Origin: Eubacteriales bacterium
GTDB lineage: Bacteria; Bacillota_A; Clostridia; Saccharofermentanales; DTU023
Assembly: GCA_030532185.1 (NCBI GenBank)
Contig: JAUNLO010000002.1
Location: forward strand, 62,001-126,000
Direction: 5' to 3'
Length of the DNA stretch: 64,000 bases
Shown in pieces: positions 9,413-16,822 of the stretch. The translations under genes were made by a program, and so were the position numbers. How positions within the stretch are numbered: position 1 is the stretch's first letter; each line of letters starts with the position of its first letter. A model generated the notes under the pieces. It did not search any database and had not been told where the DNA came from. It saw only the letters and a program-made list of their open reading frames with translations.

Positions 9413-10729
9413 TCAAACTGAGAACACGCTTATAAACTCCTGTTCATGAGCTTTCATCATAGTCACAAAGCCGGCATAGTCCACCACATCCCGGGGAATT
9501 TTTAAGCCATGTTTTGTAATACTAATGTCATCTCGTGGCATTACATTATTCTCGTAGGTCGAACCGCGATTCATCCATAATCTCAAATCGCCAGAACCTT
9601 CCACTTCCGGGTAAAGATAATATCCTGCCTTGGCATCGAATCTGAACATGTATGCCAGCACTTGCAAGTAGTCCCGATTGCTGATGTTCTCCATCGGCTT
9701 GTACTTGGCGTCTGCGATTATTCTTGCCTCGCTGTTTTTGCTGATAAAGTCAGGATAAATAAGACCGATATGCCCATCAAACAGACGCTGGGCCCCTTTG
9801 CCGCCTTTATTCATTGGATGATAAAACGCCTCCTCAATAAGCGTATTGACATACTCCTCCCATAGCCATGCACCGTCAAAAAGTATGCCGTATATTTGTT
9901 TCGTTCCCAATCCAATCTGATGCTTTTGCTGGCGAAGAATCAAAAGGCACAGCCGCTGCAAAACGAGGTATTCGCGATAATACGCATGGCGAACAGTATT
10001 CTTTTTATTCTCCTCAATGATTCGCTGCCGGTCGTATAGCTCGTATCCAGGTGTGGCATCTAAGATGAGTTTTATTTCGTCCTTAACCCGAAGGAGGAGC
10101 TTGTTTCCATAAGGTTTTCTTTTGATATATTCAATCGTATGCCTAACCAATTCCGTCAGGCTGTTGTCGTATGAGAACTCCCGCTGCTTGTACACTACGC
10201 TCCCGGTAAAAGGCGTGTTTTTCTCGATATGCCTTGCGATATCAATTGAACCTTTGACCTTCCCATCGTTATATCTGTTTCGAACATACCGCTTGAACAA
10301 GCCCTTACGCATTGCATTTTTAAGATAGTACGGAAACAGAAAAAGCAGGAAATTAAACAGGCGATTATCCTGATTAGCATCAGACTCCAAATCCACAATA
10401 TTGGGAAAGTCCAAAACTCGGTCAAGAAGATACTGGAAAAAATAATCCTCTTCATCACAGCTAAAGCGCGACTCAATGATGAGCCGTTCATCTCCACAGC
10501 CAAGGAATCCCATAACATTGCCGGAGCGATAAGTGTCGTTAACACTCTGGATTATCATCTGATCACGCATTATGTCCTCTGCATCCTTTACGATCTCAGG
10601 AAACACAAATACACCCTCGCGCTCAAGTTCCTCCAATGTCTTGTCAGCAATCTTCCCCGTAAGGGTACCGAGGTTAGAAAAGGCATCTTTTCGCTGTTGT
10701 GAATTATCCTTGATCTTGAGTAGTTTCAT
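9413..10729 (-). CDS. mcrC: McrC-type nuclease subunit of a McrBC restriction system
   Basis: Partner of McrB in a type IV (modification-dependent) restriction complex; supplies the DNA-cutting activity. The C-terminal half has a PD-(D/E)xK nuclease core: an acidic residue in LWEEYV near 291, PD at about 326-327, and DAK at about 340-342. The N-terminal part is the usual McrC helical/beta region that contacts the McrB ring. 438 aa, somewhat longer than E. coli McrC. Its start lies inside the 3' end of mcrB (26-nt overlap), which implies coupled translation. Confidence 0.9.
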   Translation of the reverse strand: MKLLKIKDNSQQRKDAFSNLGTLTGKIADKTLEELEREGVFVFPEIVKDAEDIMRDQMIIQSVNDTYRSGNVMGFLGCGDERLIIESRFSCDEEDYFFQYLLDRVLDFPNIVDLESDANQDNRLFNFLLFLFPYYLKNAMRKGLFKRYVRNRYNDGKVKGSIDIARHIEKNTPFTGSVVYKQREFSYDNSLTELVRHTIEYIKRKPYGNKLLLRVKDEIKLILDATPGYELYDRQRIIEENKKNTVRHAYYREYLVLQRLCLLILRQQKHQIGLGTKQIYGILFDGAWLWEEYVNTLIEEAFYHPMNKGGKGAQRLFDGHIGLIYPDFISKNSEARIIADAKYKPMENISNRDYLQVLAYMFRFDAKAGYYLYPEVEGSGDLRLWMNRGSTYENNVMPRDDISITKHGLKIPRDVVDYAGFVTMMKAHEQEFISVFSV

Positions 10730-12800
10730 TCACATCACCTGCGGCAGGCTTACGATAACCGTAGGCTTTCGCAAACCTGTGCATGATTCCTTCCTCATCG
10801 TACATTCCTCGGATGTATTCCTGCAGAAGAGGCTGCAGACAATCCGTCCAAAGCTGGTCGAAGTCTAGGGTTTTCAGTTTAAGGAAGTAGGAGGCGCCAA
10901 TTTGATAGTTTTCGTTCAAATCCTCCACGGCTTCGATCTCCTTATTCAGAGCCGACATCCTTCGAATTGCTTCAGCTTCAAGATCTTCATTTTCAAGAGA
11001 AGCCAACATCTCAAGACGCTCATCTGCTCTAAGTTCTACGAAACGGAAACGGCGGCGCATAGCAAAATCAAAGCTGTCCACAGAACGGTCGATATCATTC
11101 ATGGTGCCGATTATGTAAACATTGTCAGGGATGTAGAATTTTACATCCGGGTCGGAATGTAGATTGGAATACTGCGTGGAGATTTCTCCAGCTCTGCCGC
11201 GATAGCCGGGGTCTATCGCAAAAAACAGTTCTCCGAATATCTTGGAAATCTCACCACGGTTAATCTCATCGATAATGAATATGTATTTCTTCAGTTCTTC
11301 TTGCTTTGCTTGTACTTTTAAAGCTGGACCTTTCTTCGCCTTGATTGCTTTGTAGATTACGAAATCGTAGGAGTATGCCTGCGTAGCAAATGTTTTACCA
11401 AAGAAAGCCGTAATATCTTTAATCTTGTCGAACTTCCGCCCGGATTCCAGTAGCTTCCTTATATCGTCCAGATTTAAGGTGAGTTTGTTAACAGTAGCAT
11501 TCCCTGGGATAGATATATTAATGTGATGGTCATCCACACTGGTAACTGTGAACTCATTCCCATTTATGGTCTTAAAGGTATCCACACCAAGTTCGATATT
11601 GGAGAAGAAATCCGTCATAGCTTCCTGAACGGATATTTCCTTTTCTCTCGTTTCTTTGGATTTTTGAGAATCTTCATAATTCTTCCTTGCACGGGCTACA
11701 AACTTTTTGAAAATGCCGTCCTGCAATTCAAATCCCAGAGTGCCGTCATCGTTTACCTTCGGACGTAGTCCTTCAACAAAATCAGAATAGTCGTAGCTTG
11801 GATGGAACTGAACAAACTCCATCTGTTTTTTCTGCTCATCGGTAAGGAGCGTATAATCATCAAAGTATCCATTGCTGATGATGTCGGTGGCGATTTCTTT
11901 TGCAAGATACGACTTGCCTGTACCCGGTGCACCTCTTAATATCAGATTCTTTGATGTAACCAGCATTGAGGAGAAGGGATTTCTGTACCCTTTGAACTGC
12001 TGAACAAGTTCTTCCTGCACTGCAGCCTCTGTCTCTGAGGCCGCTGTTTCTTTCTCGTCCTTATCGCGGTATGTAAGGATAAACTGATCCCCCGGCTCAC
12101 CGAAACGCTTCAAGCACTCCTGGACGAAGATAATCGTGGAGAACACATTCCAGCAATAAATAACAAATTGCTTACCCTTATCGTAACCATAGATCAGATA
12201 CTCTATAGAGTTGCGATGTTTCTTAAACTCATCTACGCTTGTGAAAATGCCGCGAATCATATCGCTGTTTGGATTGTACTTGCATGTAGGAAAAGATTCT
12301 TTGTCTTCAACTGACATAGCCGAGATTTGCTTCTCAAACACCTGGAAAGCGATGCGCGGCATGGTCTGATTGGAATTCCTTCTTTCACCCTTGCTATAAG
12401 AACGTTTGACAATTTCGCCATTAGCCTTCTTAAAATAGACATCAAGAGGCTTATAGTTATCTCCGAGGCTCAGGTTATCCATCGTGAACCGCTCATCCGT
12501 TGATTCCACGCTCTCAGCGGTAACGGACAGTTCAAATTTCTCCTGCTGCTTTGCCTCGATGGTAAAACCCTGAGCTTCCAGAAAACTATTTGCTTCTACG
12601 GTATTGAAGCCTTCTGTAGAAATACCCGTACCGTTTGCCAAATGGTCAGCTACTGCCACCACATATTTGGGTGGGTACCGTTTTCCGTCCTCAGTCACGA
12701 GTTCATATTTCATACTTTGGTTATGGAAAGGTACTCCGTTCTCAGCGATGTACTTTAAGGCATCAGCGATGTCCCGTTTTTTGATTTTTGGTATAGCCAT
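10704..12800 (-). CDS. mcrB: McrB-type GTPase/AAA+ subunit with N-terminal ScoMcrA-like head domain
   Basis: Motor subunit of a McrBC-type restriction system. Residues 1-75 resemble the small N-terminal head domain seen in ScoMcrA-like enzymes (GVPFHNQSMKYEL, KRYPPKYVVAVA). Residues about 110-240 form a second module, probably the modified-base reader. The AAA+ part has Walker A GAPGTGKS at 290-297, Walker B FIIDEINRGE near 508-517 and the McrB-type sensor GTMNDIDRS near 565-573 with arginine-rich RRRFRF after it. 698 aa. The ATG follows a GGGGGG stretch. It overlaps mcrC downstream. GTP rather than ATP use is inferred from the family. Confidence 0.92.
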   Translation of the reverse strand: MAIPKIKKRDIADALKYIAENGVPFHNQSMKYELVTEDGKRYPPKYVVAVADHLANGTGISTEGFNTVEANSFLEAQGFTIEAKQQEKFELSVTAESVESTDERFTMDNLSLGDNYKPLDVYFKKANGEIVKRSYSKGERRNSNQTMPRIAFQVFEKQISAMSVEDKESFPTCKYNPNSDMIRGIFTSVDEFKKHRNSIEYLIYGYDKGKQFVIYCWNVFSTIIFVQECLKRFGEPGDQFILTYRDKDEKETAASETEAAVQEELVQQFKGYRNPFSSMLVTSKNLILRGAPGTGKSYLAKEIATDIISNGYFDDYTLLTDEQKKQMEFVQFHPSYDYSDFVEGLRPKVNDDGTLGFELQDGIFKKFVARARKNYEDSQKSKETREKEISVQEAMTDFFSNIELGVDTFKTINGNEFTVTSVDDHHINISIPGNATVNKLTLNLDDIRKLLESGRKFDKIKDITAFFGKTFATQAYSYDFVIYKAIKAKKGPALKVQAKQEELKKYIFIIDEINRGEISKIFGELFFAIDPGYRGRAGEISTQYSNLHSDPDVKFYIPDNVYIIGTMNDIDRSVDSFDFAMRRRFRFVELRADERLEMLASLENEDLEAEAIRRMSALNKEIEAVEDLNENYQIGASYFLKLKTLDFDQLWTDCLQPLLQEYIRGMYDEEGIMHRFAKAYGYRKPAAGDVNETTQDQG

Positions 12801-13059
12801 ATTGCCCCCCGATTTGTTTAGGCATCATGTTCCACTTCGAAGATTGCTCTCCGAGTCTAACGATTTCCGCATCCACTTCTGCTAGTTTATCACGCCAATA
12901 ATCTACAGTTTTCTTTTGCACATTTTGAGGTATTATTTCAACATCGCGATAAATACGTAGCTTATCTTTGCTCTTGCAAAATATTAGCTTATCAATATCA
13001 ACCTCTATGTTTTTGACATTGCGTCCCCCAACTGCTATAGGCGAACTCGGAAAAACCAC
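12763..13059 (-). pseudogene. Unrecognised small ORF, possible gene remnant upstream of mcrB
   Basis: An open frame of about 98 codons starting from a GTG, with no clear ribosome site. The translation contains VDIDKLIFCKSKDKLRIYRD and DYWRDKLAEVDAEIVRL, which look like real protein (charged, helical) but match no family I know. It runs 38 nt into the start of mcrB in another frame, so the full ORF is unlikely to be intact. It may be the tail of a gene lost when the island formed, or a short regulator. AT-rich like the rest of the island. Confidence 0.3.
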
Positions 13060-13060
13060 T

Positions 13061-13071
13061 CACAACTTGCT
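13061..13071. repeat. Right copy of the 11-bp direct repeat
   Basis: CACAACTTGCT, same orientation as the copy at 8058-8068. It lies about 190 bp from the 3' end of the tmRNA gene. Confidence 0.35.
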
Positions 13072-13129
13072 GGATCAAGGATATTCTTTAAGACTATTCA
13101 CCACATACACATAGGCTTAGAACGATAAA

Positions 13130-13159
13130 ACCCGCCCTGGAATTTGCTCCGAGGCGGGT
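13130..13159. terminator. Hairpin between the island and ssrA
   Basis: 7-bp stem ACCCGCC / GGCGGGT with a 16-nt interior that can add GGA/TCC pairs. On the minus strand it is followed by TTTTATC, on the plus strand by a pyrimidine-rich CTTCTTATG. It could be a back-up terminator for ssrA readthrough, or belong to lost genes. Confidence 0.5.
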
Positions 13160-13214
13160 CTTCTTATGTCTTACACACGCTAAACCCATTTCATTTCAAG
13201 GGATTTTTAGGCAA

Positions 13215-13252
13215 GAAAAAAGGTATCATATTTCTCGCAAAATATGATACCT
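13215..13252 (-). terminator. Terminator of the tmRNA gene
   Basis: On the minus strand, 13-bp perfect stem AGGTATCATATTT / AAATATGATACCT with a 6-nt loop (13221-13252), followed by a run of six T. It begins 5 nt after the CCA end of tmRNA. Confidence 0.92.
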
Positions 13253-13256
13253 CATC

Positions 13257-13633
13257 TGGTGGAGGTGAGGAGAGTCGAACTCCTGTCCGAAACCATGTCC
13301 ACTAAGGCATCTCCGGGCGCAGCTGTTATTTGGAGTATTCCCCTCTACCTGGCCCTAACAGCAGGGCGACAGGTGTCCGGTAGCTTCATCAATACTAAAT
13401 GGCGGCAAAGCTTAGGCCATCAGGGACACTCTTTAACCTCTAAGAGTTAAGGTCTGCTCTTTTACATGGAGGTCTGGCCCGCAGATAGGTCCAGTTCCAT
13501 GGCAGGCAAAGTTATGCAGCTGCGAGTGCCGGTTGATTGGCATTTAAAGTTTGTTCCGTTTTTTAAAGAGGCCAACGGAGCCCTCTGCCCGCTTCCCTAA
13601 TTTCTACGATCCCGTCGAAACCAGTTCACCCCC
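13257..13633 (-). ncRNA. ssrA: Transfer-messenger RNA (tmRNA)
   Basis: Rescues stalled ribosomes together with SmpB. The 5' end GGGGGTG pairs with CACCTCC at the 3' end (one G-U) to form the acceptor stem, and CCA is encoded at 13259-13257. The 5' tRNA-like segment GAACTGGTTTCGACGGG and the T-arm GGAGTTCGACTCTCC are the usual tmRNA signatures. The mature length is about 377 nt. The tag frame reads GCC AAT CAA CCG GCA CTC GCA GCT GCA TAA (13541-13512), giving ANQPALAAA, preceded by the charged Ala. The smpB gene lies only about 1.4 kb upstream in the same direction. Confidence 0.96.
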
Positions 13634-13656
13634 ATAGAGGTGCTTGAAGCAAATTA

Positions 13657-13685
13657 AATATAACAGGCGCAAAGGCCCTAGGCAA
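13657..13685 (-). promoter_or_regulatory. Promoter of ssrA
   Basis: On the minus strand TTGCCT (13685-13680) and TATATT (13662-13657) are 17 bp apart. Transcription would start near 13650, some 17 nt before the mature 5' end, which fits RNase P trimming. Confidence 0.6.
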
Positions 13686-13693
13686 GGGACAAT

Positions 13694-13747
13694 TGTACTC
13701 TAGGCCCACAGTGTATCCTTTGTACTCTGGACCCCTAGTGTATCCCT
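13694..13747. repeat. 27-bp imperfect tandem repeat, two copies
   Basis: Copies at 13694-13720 and 13721-13747 share TGTACTCT, then CCC and AGTGTATCC, with about five mismatches over 27 bp. It sits between the ssrA promoter and the end of the PP2C gene. Function not known. Confidence 0.7.
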
Positions 13748-13767
13748 AGCGCTGGAGGGCCCAACAG

Positions 13768-14961
13768 TTAAAGGACTAGAAAAAGGATAAGCAGTAAAAG
13801 GACCAGAATGAAAGCCAGGATCGTCAGGCCTAAATTTTGTCTGATGAGATCTTGTAAGCTGTGCCCGGCCTGCTTTCGATTGGTGGCTTCCTCCCCTACC
13901 TGGTCAGGCTGCCAGTTACCTTCAGTCCACGCACCTAGGACATTACTGGGTAAATCATAGATGCCGGTAGTCTGACGGTTGGTGCCCGTTAGAGTATTAA
14001 GAGGGATATAGGCACCTGTGGTATTTTGTCTAGCAAGGTCAAAGGTAGAAGCTTGATAGATGCCGGTGGCTTGGCTAAAAGGAGAGGTGGAAGCCAGTCC
14101 GCCCTTGGGCGCACTGCTAGGTATACTGCTAGTCATACTGGATCCCGGATAAGTGTTAAAGCGGCGGGGCTCTAGCGGACGACGGTCGGGATAAAGACTA
14201 TCCTTAGCCTCCACCCCGGTGAAAATCCGGCGGCCCTTTATCTTGAGGCCCAAAATAGTTTGATTATCGCGTGCATCGTAACGGCGGGCATTTTGAAAGA
14301 GAGATTCCACATAGGTCTCTAGGGGTGAATTCTTATCTAAAACCCATTTAATATCCTCATCTTGCAGGGCGGCTGTGATGCCATCTGTGCACAGGAAGAA
14401 GTGGTCGTCGGGCTGGACCTGCATGTGTTTTAAATTCTGAGCCCGTAAGTGCTTAATCCCCGGGTGATTGCCCAGAAAAAGCAAGGGGCGGCCTGACCCG
14501 TCATCACCCAAGACGTGATCTTGCGACATGCGATAGAGTTGGCCTTGCCGGTAGAGGTAAATGCGGCAATTACCAATGGCCATGGTATAGCAACTTTCGC
14601 CCGCCAGCATCAAGAGAGCCAAGGAGCAACCTACAGCCTGGTCGGCCTGCTTACGAAGGCGTTCTCTGAGAGCCAAGTCGACCTTAGTCAGAAAATCCTG
14701 GATATAGTTAGAAAAGGAGAAATTATAGGGGTTGAGGAGGCTAAAGTCCGCTCGAAGCTCCAGGAGATAGGATTGGACAACACGGCTGGCAATATCTCCA
14801 ACCCCAGCACCCCCCATGCCATCAGTAACCGCAAAAATTTGCCAATAGTCATCGCACTCGTCAATTTTTTGCTCACGAGAATTGAGGGTATCTGGATAAA
14901 TCCGGCCCTGCAGCTGGAAACTATCTTCGTTCAAGCGCTTGCTTGTACCGGCTTGCGTCAT
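13768..14961 (-). CDS. Tail-anchored PP2C-type protein phosphatase
   Basis: Predicted Mn/Mg-dependent Ser/Thr phosphatase. The PP2C motifs are NEDSF near residue 11, FAVTDGMGGAGVGD near 43-56 and LCTDGIT near 190. A Ser/Thr/Gly-rich linker (about 240-365) leads to one C-terminal hydrophobic segment of about 21 residues ending in FLVL, so the catalytic domain should face the cytoplasm on a tail anchor. The ATG at 14961 has no ribosome site, and the PP2C beta-1 strand is missing if it is used. Eight in-frame codons upstream, an ATT at 14985 preceded by GGGGGGAGG would restore it. Second PP2C of the window besides Stp at 60840; it starts about 30-60 nt after smpB. Confidence 0.85.
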   Translation of the reverse strand: MTQAGTSKRLNEDSFQLQGRIYPDTLNSREQKIDECDDYWQIFAVTDGMGGAGVGDIASRVVQSYLLELRADFSLLNPYNFSFSNYIQDFLTKVDLALRERLRKQADQAVGCSLALLMLAGESCYTMAIGNCRIYLYRQGQLYRMSQDHVLGDDGSGRPLLFLGNHPGIKHLRAQNLKHMQVQPDDHFFLCTDGITAALQDEDIKWVLDKNSPLETYVESLFQNARRYDARDNQTILGLKIKGRRIFTGVEAKDSLYPDRRPLEPRRFNTYPGSSMTSSIPSSAPKGGLASTSPFSQATGIYQASTFDLARQNTTGAYIPLNTLTGTNRQTTGIYDLPSNVLGAWTEGNWQPDQVGEEATNRKQAGHSLQDLIRQNLGLTILAFILVLLLLILFLVL

Positions 14962-15018
14962 ACCGCAAGCAACTACCGATGCAATAAGGCCTCCCCCCTT
15001 CCCTGGATAACTCAGGTC

Positions 15019-15471
15019 CTAGCGATAGTTCCTGGCCAGTTCGCGCTCTAGTTCACGCTTTTTGATGGTCTCCCTTTTGTCGTACAATTTTTTACCCTTG
15101 GCGATCGCTAATTCTAGCTTAATGAGACCTCTTTTTAAGTATAAGCGTAGGGGTACCAGGGTCAAGCCTTCCTGCTGGATGCTAGCAGCCAACTTGCGAA
15201 TCTCACTTTTATGAAGGAGAAGCTTGCGTTTACGTAGAGGGTCTGGATTAAAGCGGTTGCCCTGGTCGTAGGGGGAGATATGCATGGATTTGACAAAAAC
15301 TTCGCCTCTTTCCACCGTAGCATAGGCTTCCTGCAGGTTAACCTTACCTTGACGAACCGATTTAACCTCTGTACCCGTCAAAACAAGGCCAGCTTCAAAG
15401 CGTTCCAGGATTTCGTAGGAGAATCCGGCCTTTCTATTGTGGGCTAATACCTTTACCTCTTCTTTTTTCAT
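15019..15471 (-). CDS. smpB: SsrA-binding protein SmpB
   Basis: Small RNA-binding protein that brings tmRNA to stalled ribosomes. 150 aa, normal length. The sequence has the OB-fold features NRKAGFSYEI, LTGTEVKSVRQGKVNL and the basic C-terminal tail GKKLYDKRETIKKRE. It lies upstream of the PP2C gene and tmRNA on the same strand, a common clustering for trans-translation. A TATAAT-like -10 is at 15524-15529 on the same strand. Confidence 0.97.
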   Translation of the reverse strand: MKKEEVKVLAHNRKAGFSYEILERFEAGLVLTGTEVKSVRQGKVNLQEAYATVERGEVFVKSMHISPYDQGNRFNPDPLRKRKLLLHKSEIRKLAASIQQEGLTLVPLRLYLKRGLIKLELAIAKGKKLYDKRETIKKRELERELARNYR

Positions 15472-15523
15472 ACTTAACAGTTTCTTTCCAATTTTACATT
15501 CTTATTGCAAGAAGGATACATCA

Positions 15524-15529
15524 ATTATA
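15524..15529 (-). promoter_or_regulatory. Possible -10 box of smpB
   Basis: TATAAT on the minus strand about 55 nt before the smpB ATG. No good -35 at 16-18 bp, which places the expected -35 region next to the first DnaA-box-like site. Confidence 0.35.
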
Positions 15530-15550
15530 CAGAAGCACGACTTATAAACA

Positions 15551-15614
15551 TTATCCACAAACTTATCCACTTTGGGGCTAGGGCTGTTCCAGGTAAAAAC
15601 TTAACTTTTCCACA
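15551..15614 (+). promoter_or_regulatory. Cluster of three DnaA-box-like sites
   Basis: TTATCCACA at 15551-15559 is a perfect DnaA box. TTATCCACT at 15563-15571 and TTTTCCACA at 15606-15614 each differ at one position. The first two are 12 bp apart, in the same orientation, in an AT-rich gap between tsaD and smpB. No dnaA, dnaN or rpmH gene is nearby, so this is more likely a DnaA-binding or titration site than the origin; regulation of smpB is possible. Confidence 0.5.
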
Positions 15615-15646
15615 CCTTTAACTTTGGCTAGCCTAGTATAAGTATG

Positions 15647-16693
15647 CTAGCGAGGCATAGGACTACCCAGTTCCCACATGGCTGTAGCATTAAGATCCAA
15701 GTCCGCCCTCTCCCCGGCTTCATAGGCGTAAAAGGCCTGGGCCGCAGTCATAGCAGCATTATCCGTACAAAGCTGTAAGGGGGGCAAGTAGAGCTGAATG
15801 CCCCTTTGCTGGCAGAGGGCAACGCTTTGTTCACGTAAGCCTGAATTGGCAGATACTCCACCGGCCAAAACCAACTTGTCATAGGACGTCTGGTCCAAGG
15901 CTTGGGCCGCATGACTGAGCAAGCTATCCACCACGGCCTCTTGAAAAGCCGCAGCCAAATCTTCATCCGCTAAGATATCTTCACGGCGGACCAGTCGGGT
16001 TTTAGCCTGCTGTTTGGCCTTGTTGAGGGCATTGAGGCTGGCCGTCTTAATACCAGAAAAGGAGAAATCCAGAGAATCCTCAAAATGCGGACGGGGTAGG
16101 TCCAGGATACTGGCATTACCTTTTCTAGCTAGCTGGTCTAGCTTGGGACCTCCGGGATAGGCCAAGCCCAGTTCTCGGGAGATTTTATCATAGGCCTCCC
16201 CCGGAGCATCGTCGCGGGTCCGGGCTAAGATTACAAAATCTGTGTAGTCACGCACGTCTACCAAATGCGAATGGGCTCCAGAGACAACTAAGGCTAGGAA
16301 AGGCGGCTCTAAATCAGGATGAGCCAGGTAGTTGGCGGCAATATGGCTGGCCAAGTGGTGGACCGGTACCAGGATTTTACCCGTGGCAAAAGCCAGGGCC
16401 TTGGCAGCTGAGACACCCACAATTAAGGATCCCAAGAGGCCGGGGCCCGCACAAACACCCAAGCCCGTAAGGTCTTCCAGCTTTAGGCCTGCCTCCTTGA
16501 GGGCCTGGTCCATCACCGGTACTATGGCCTCTACATGGACCCGGGATGCTAGTTCTGGTACAACACCGCCAAAGCGTTCGTGTAGCTGGGCTGAGGATTG
16601 TACCACATTAGAAAGGATTTCCCGGCCCTCGGCTACTACCGCTGCCGCAGTTTCATCACAAGAAGATTCTATAGCTAAAAATGTTTTTTTCAT
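15647..16693 (-). CDS. tsaD: tRNA threonylcarbamoyladenosine transferase subunit TsaD
   Basis: Catalytic subunit for the t6A37 modification of ANN-decoding tRNAs, working with TsaB, TsaE and TsaC (not in the window). The ASKHA-fold motifs are present: AIESSCDETAAAVV at the N-terminus, the metal-binding HHLASHIAAN near residue 115, and SGAHSHLV. About 348 aa, normal. An upstream ATG two codons earlier is in frame; the ATG at 16693 has a better spaced GAAAG and matches the usual family N-terminus MKKTFLAIE. Confidence 0.97.
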   Translation of the reverse strand: MKKTFLAIESSCDETAAAVVAEGREILSNVVQSSAQLHERFGGVVPELASRVHVEAIVPVMDQALKEAGLKLEDLTGLGVCAGPGLLGSLIVGVSAAKALAFATGKILVPVHHLASHIAANYLAHPDLEPPFLALVVSGAHSHLVDVRDYTDFVILARTRDDAPGEAYDKISRELGLAYPGGPKLDQLARKGNASILDLPRPHFEDSLDFSFSGIKTASLNALNKAKQQAKTRLVRREDILADEDLAAAFQEAVVDSLLSHAAQALDQTSYDKLVLAGGVSANSGLREQSVALCQQRGIQLYLPPLQLCTDNAAMTAAQAFYAYEAGERADLDLNATAMWELGSPMPR

Positions 16694-16822
16694 GGTCATT
16701 ACTTTCTGGGGCCTAGCTCGTCTAAGTACAGGCCTAAGTCTCTATTTTAGCATAGCCGGACCCCATGTTATACTGAGCTTCAGCCCTAGCTGGCGGTTAA
16801 CAGAAAGTGGATAGAAGCTTGC

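Larger units (their letters stand above)
8058..13071. mobile_element. Putative defence island (Fic, McrC, McrB) next to ssrA
   Basis: About 5 kb that looks acquired. It holds only accessory genes, all on the minus strand, reads as more AT-rich than the housekeeping genes on both sides, and is bracketed by the 11-bp direct repeat CACAACTTGCT. It lies immediately downstream of the tmRNA gene, a well-known integration target for genomic islands. No integrase, transposase or terminal inverted repeats are present, and I found no second copy of the tmRNA 3' end, so the mechanism of entry is not shown. Boundaries are inferred from the repeats. Confidence 0.45.

Noticed and set aside
13257..13300. 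tRNA gene suggested by the T-arm-like sequence GAGTCGAACTCC
   Set aside because: It is the tRNA-like 3' end of tmRNA; the acceptor stem pairs with 13627-13633, not with a nearby tRNA 5' end.
15541..15620. Chromosome origin suggested by DnaA boxes
   Set aside because: No dnaA, dnaN, rpmH or gyr genes nearby and too few boxes; kept only as a DnaA-binding cluster.
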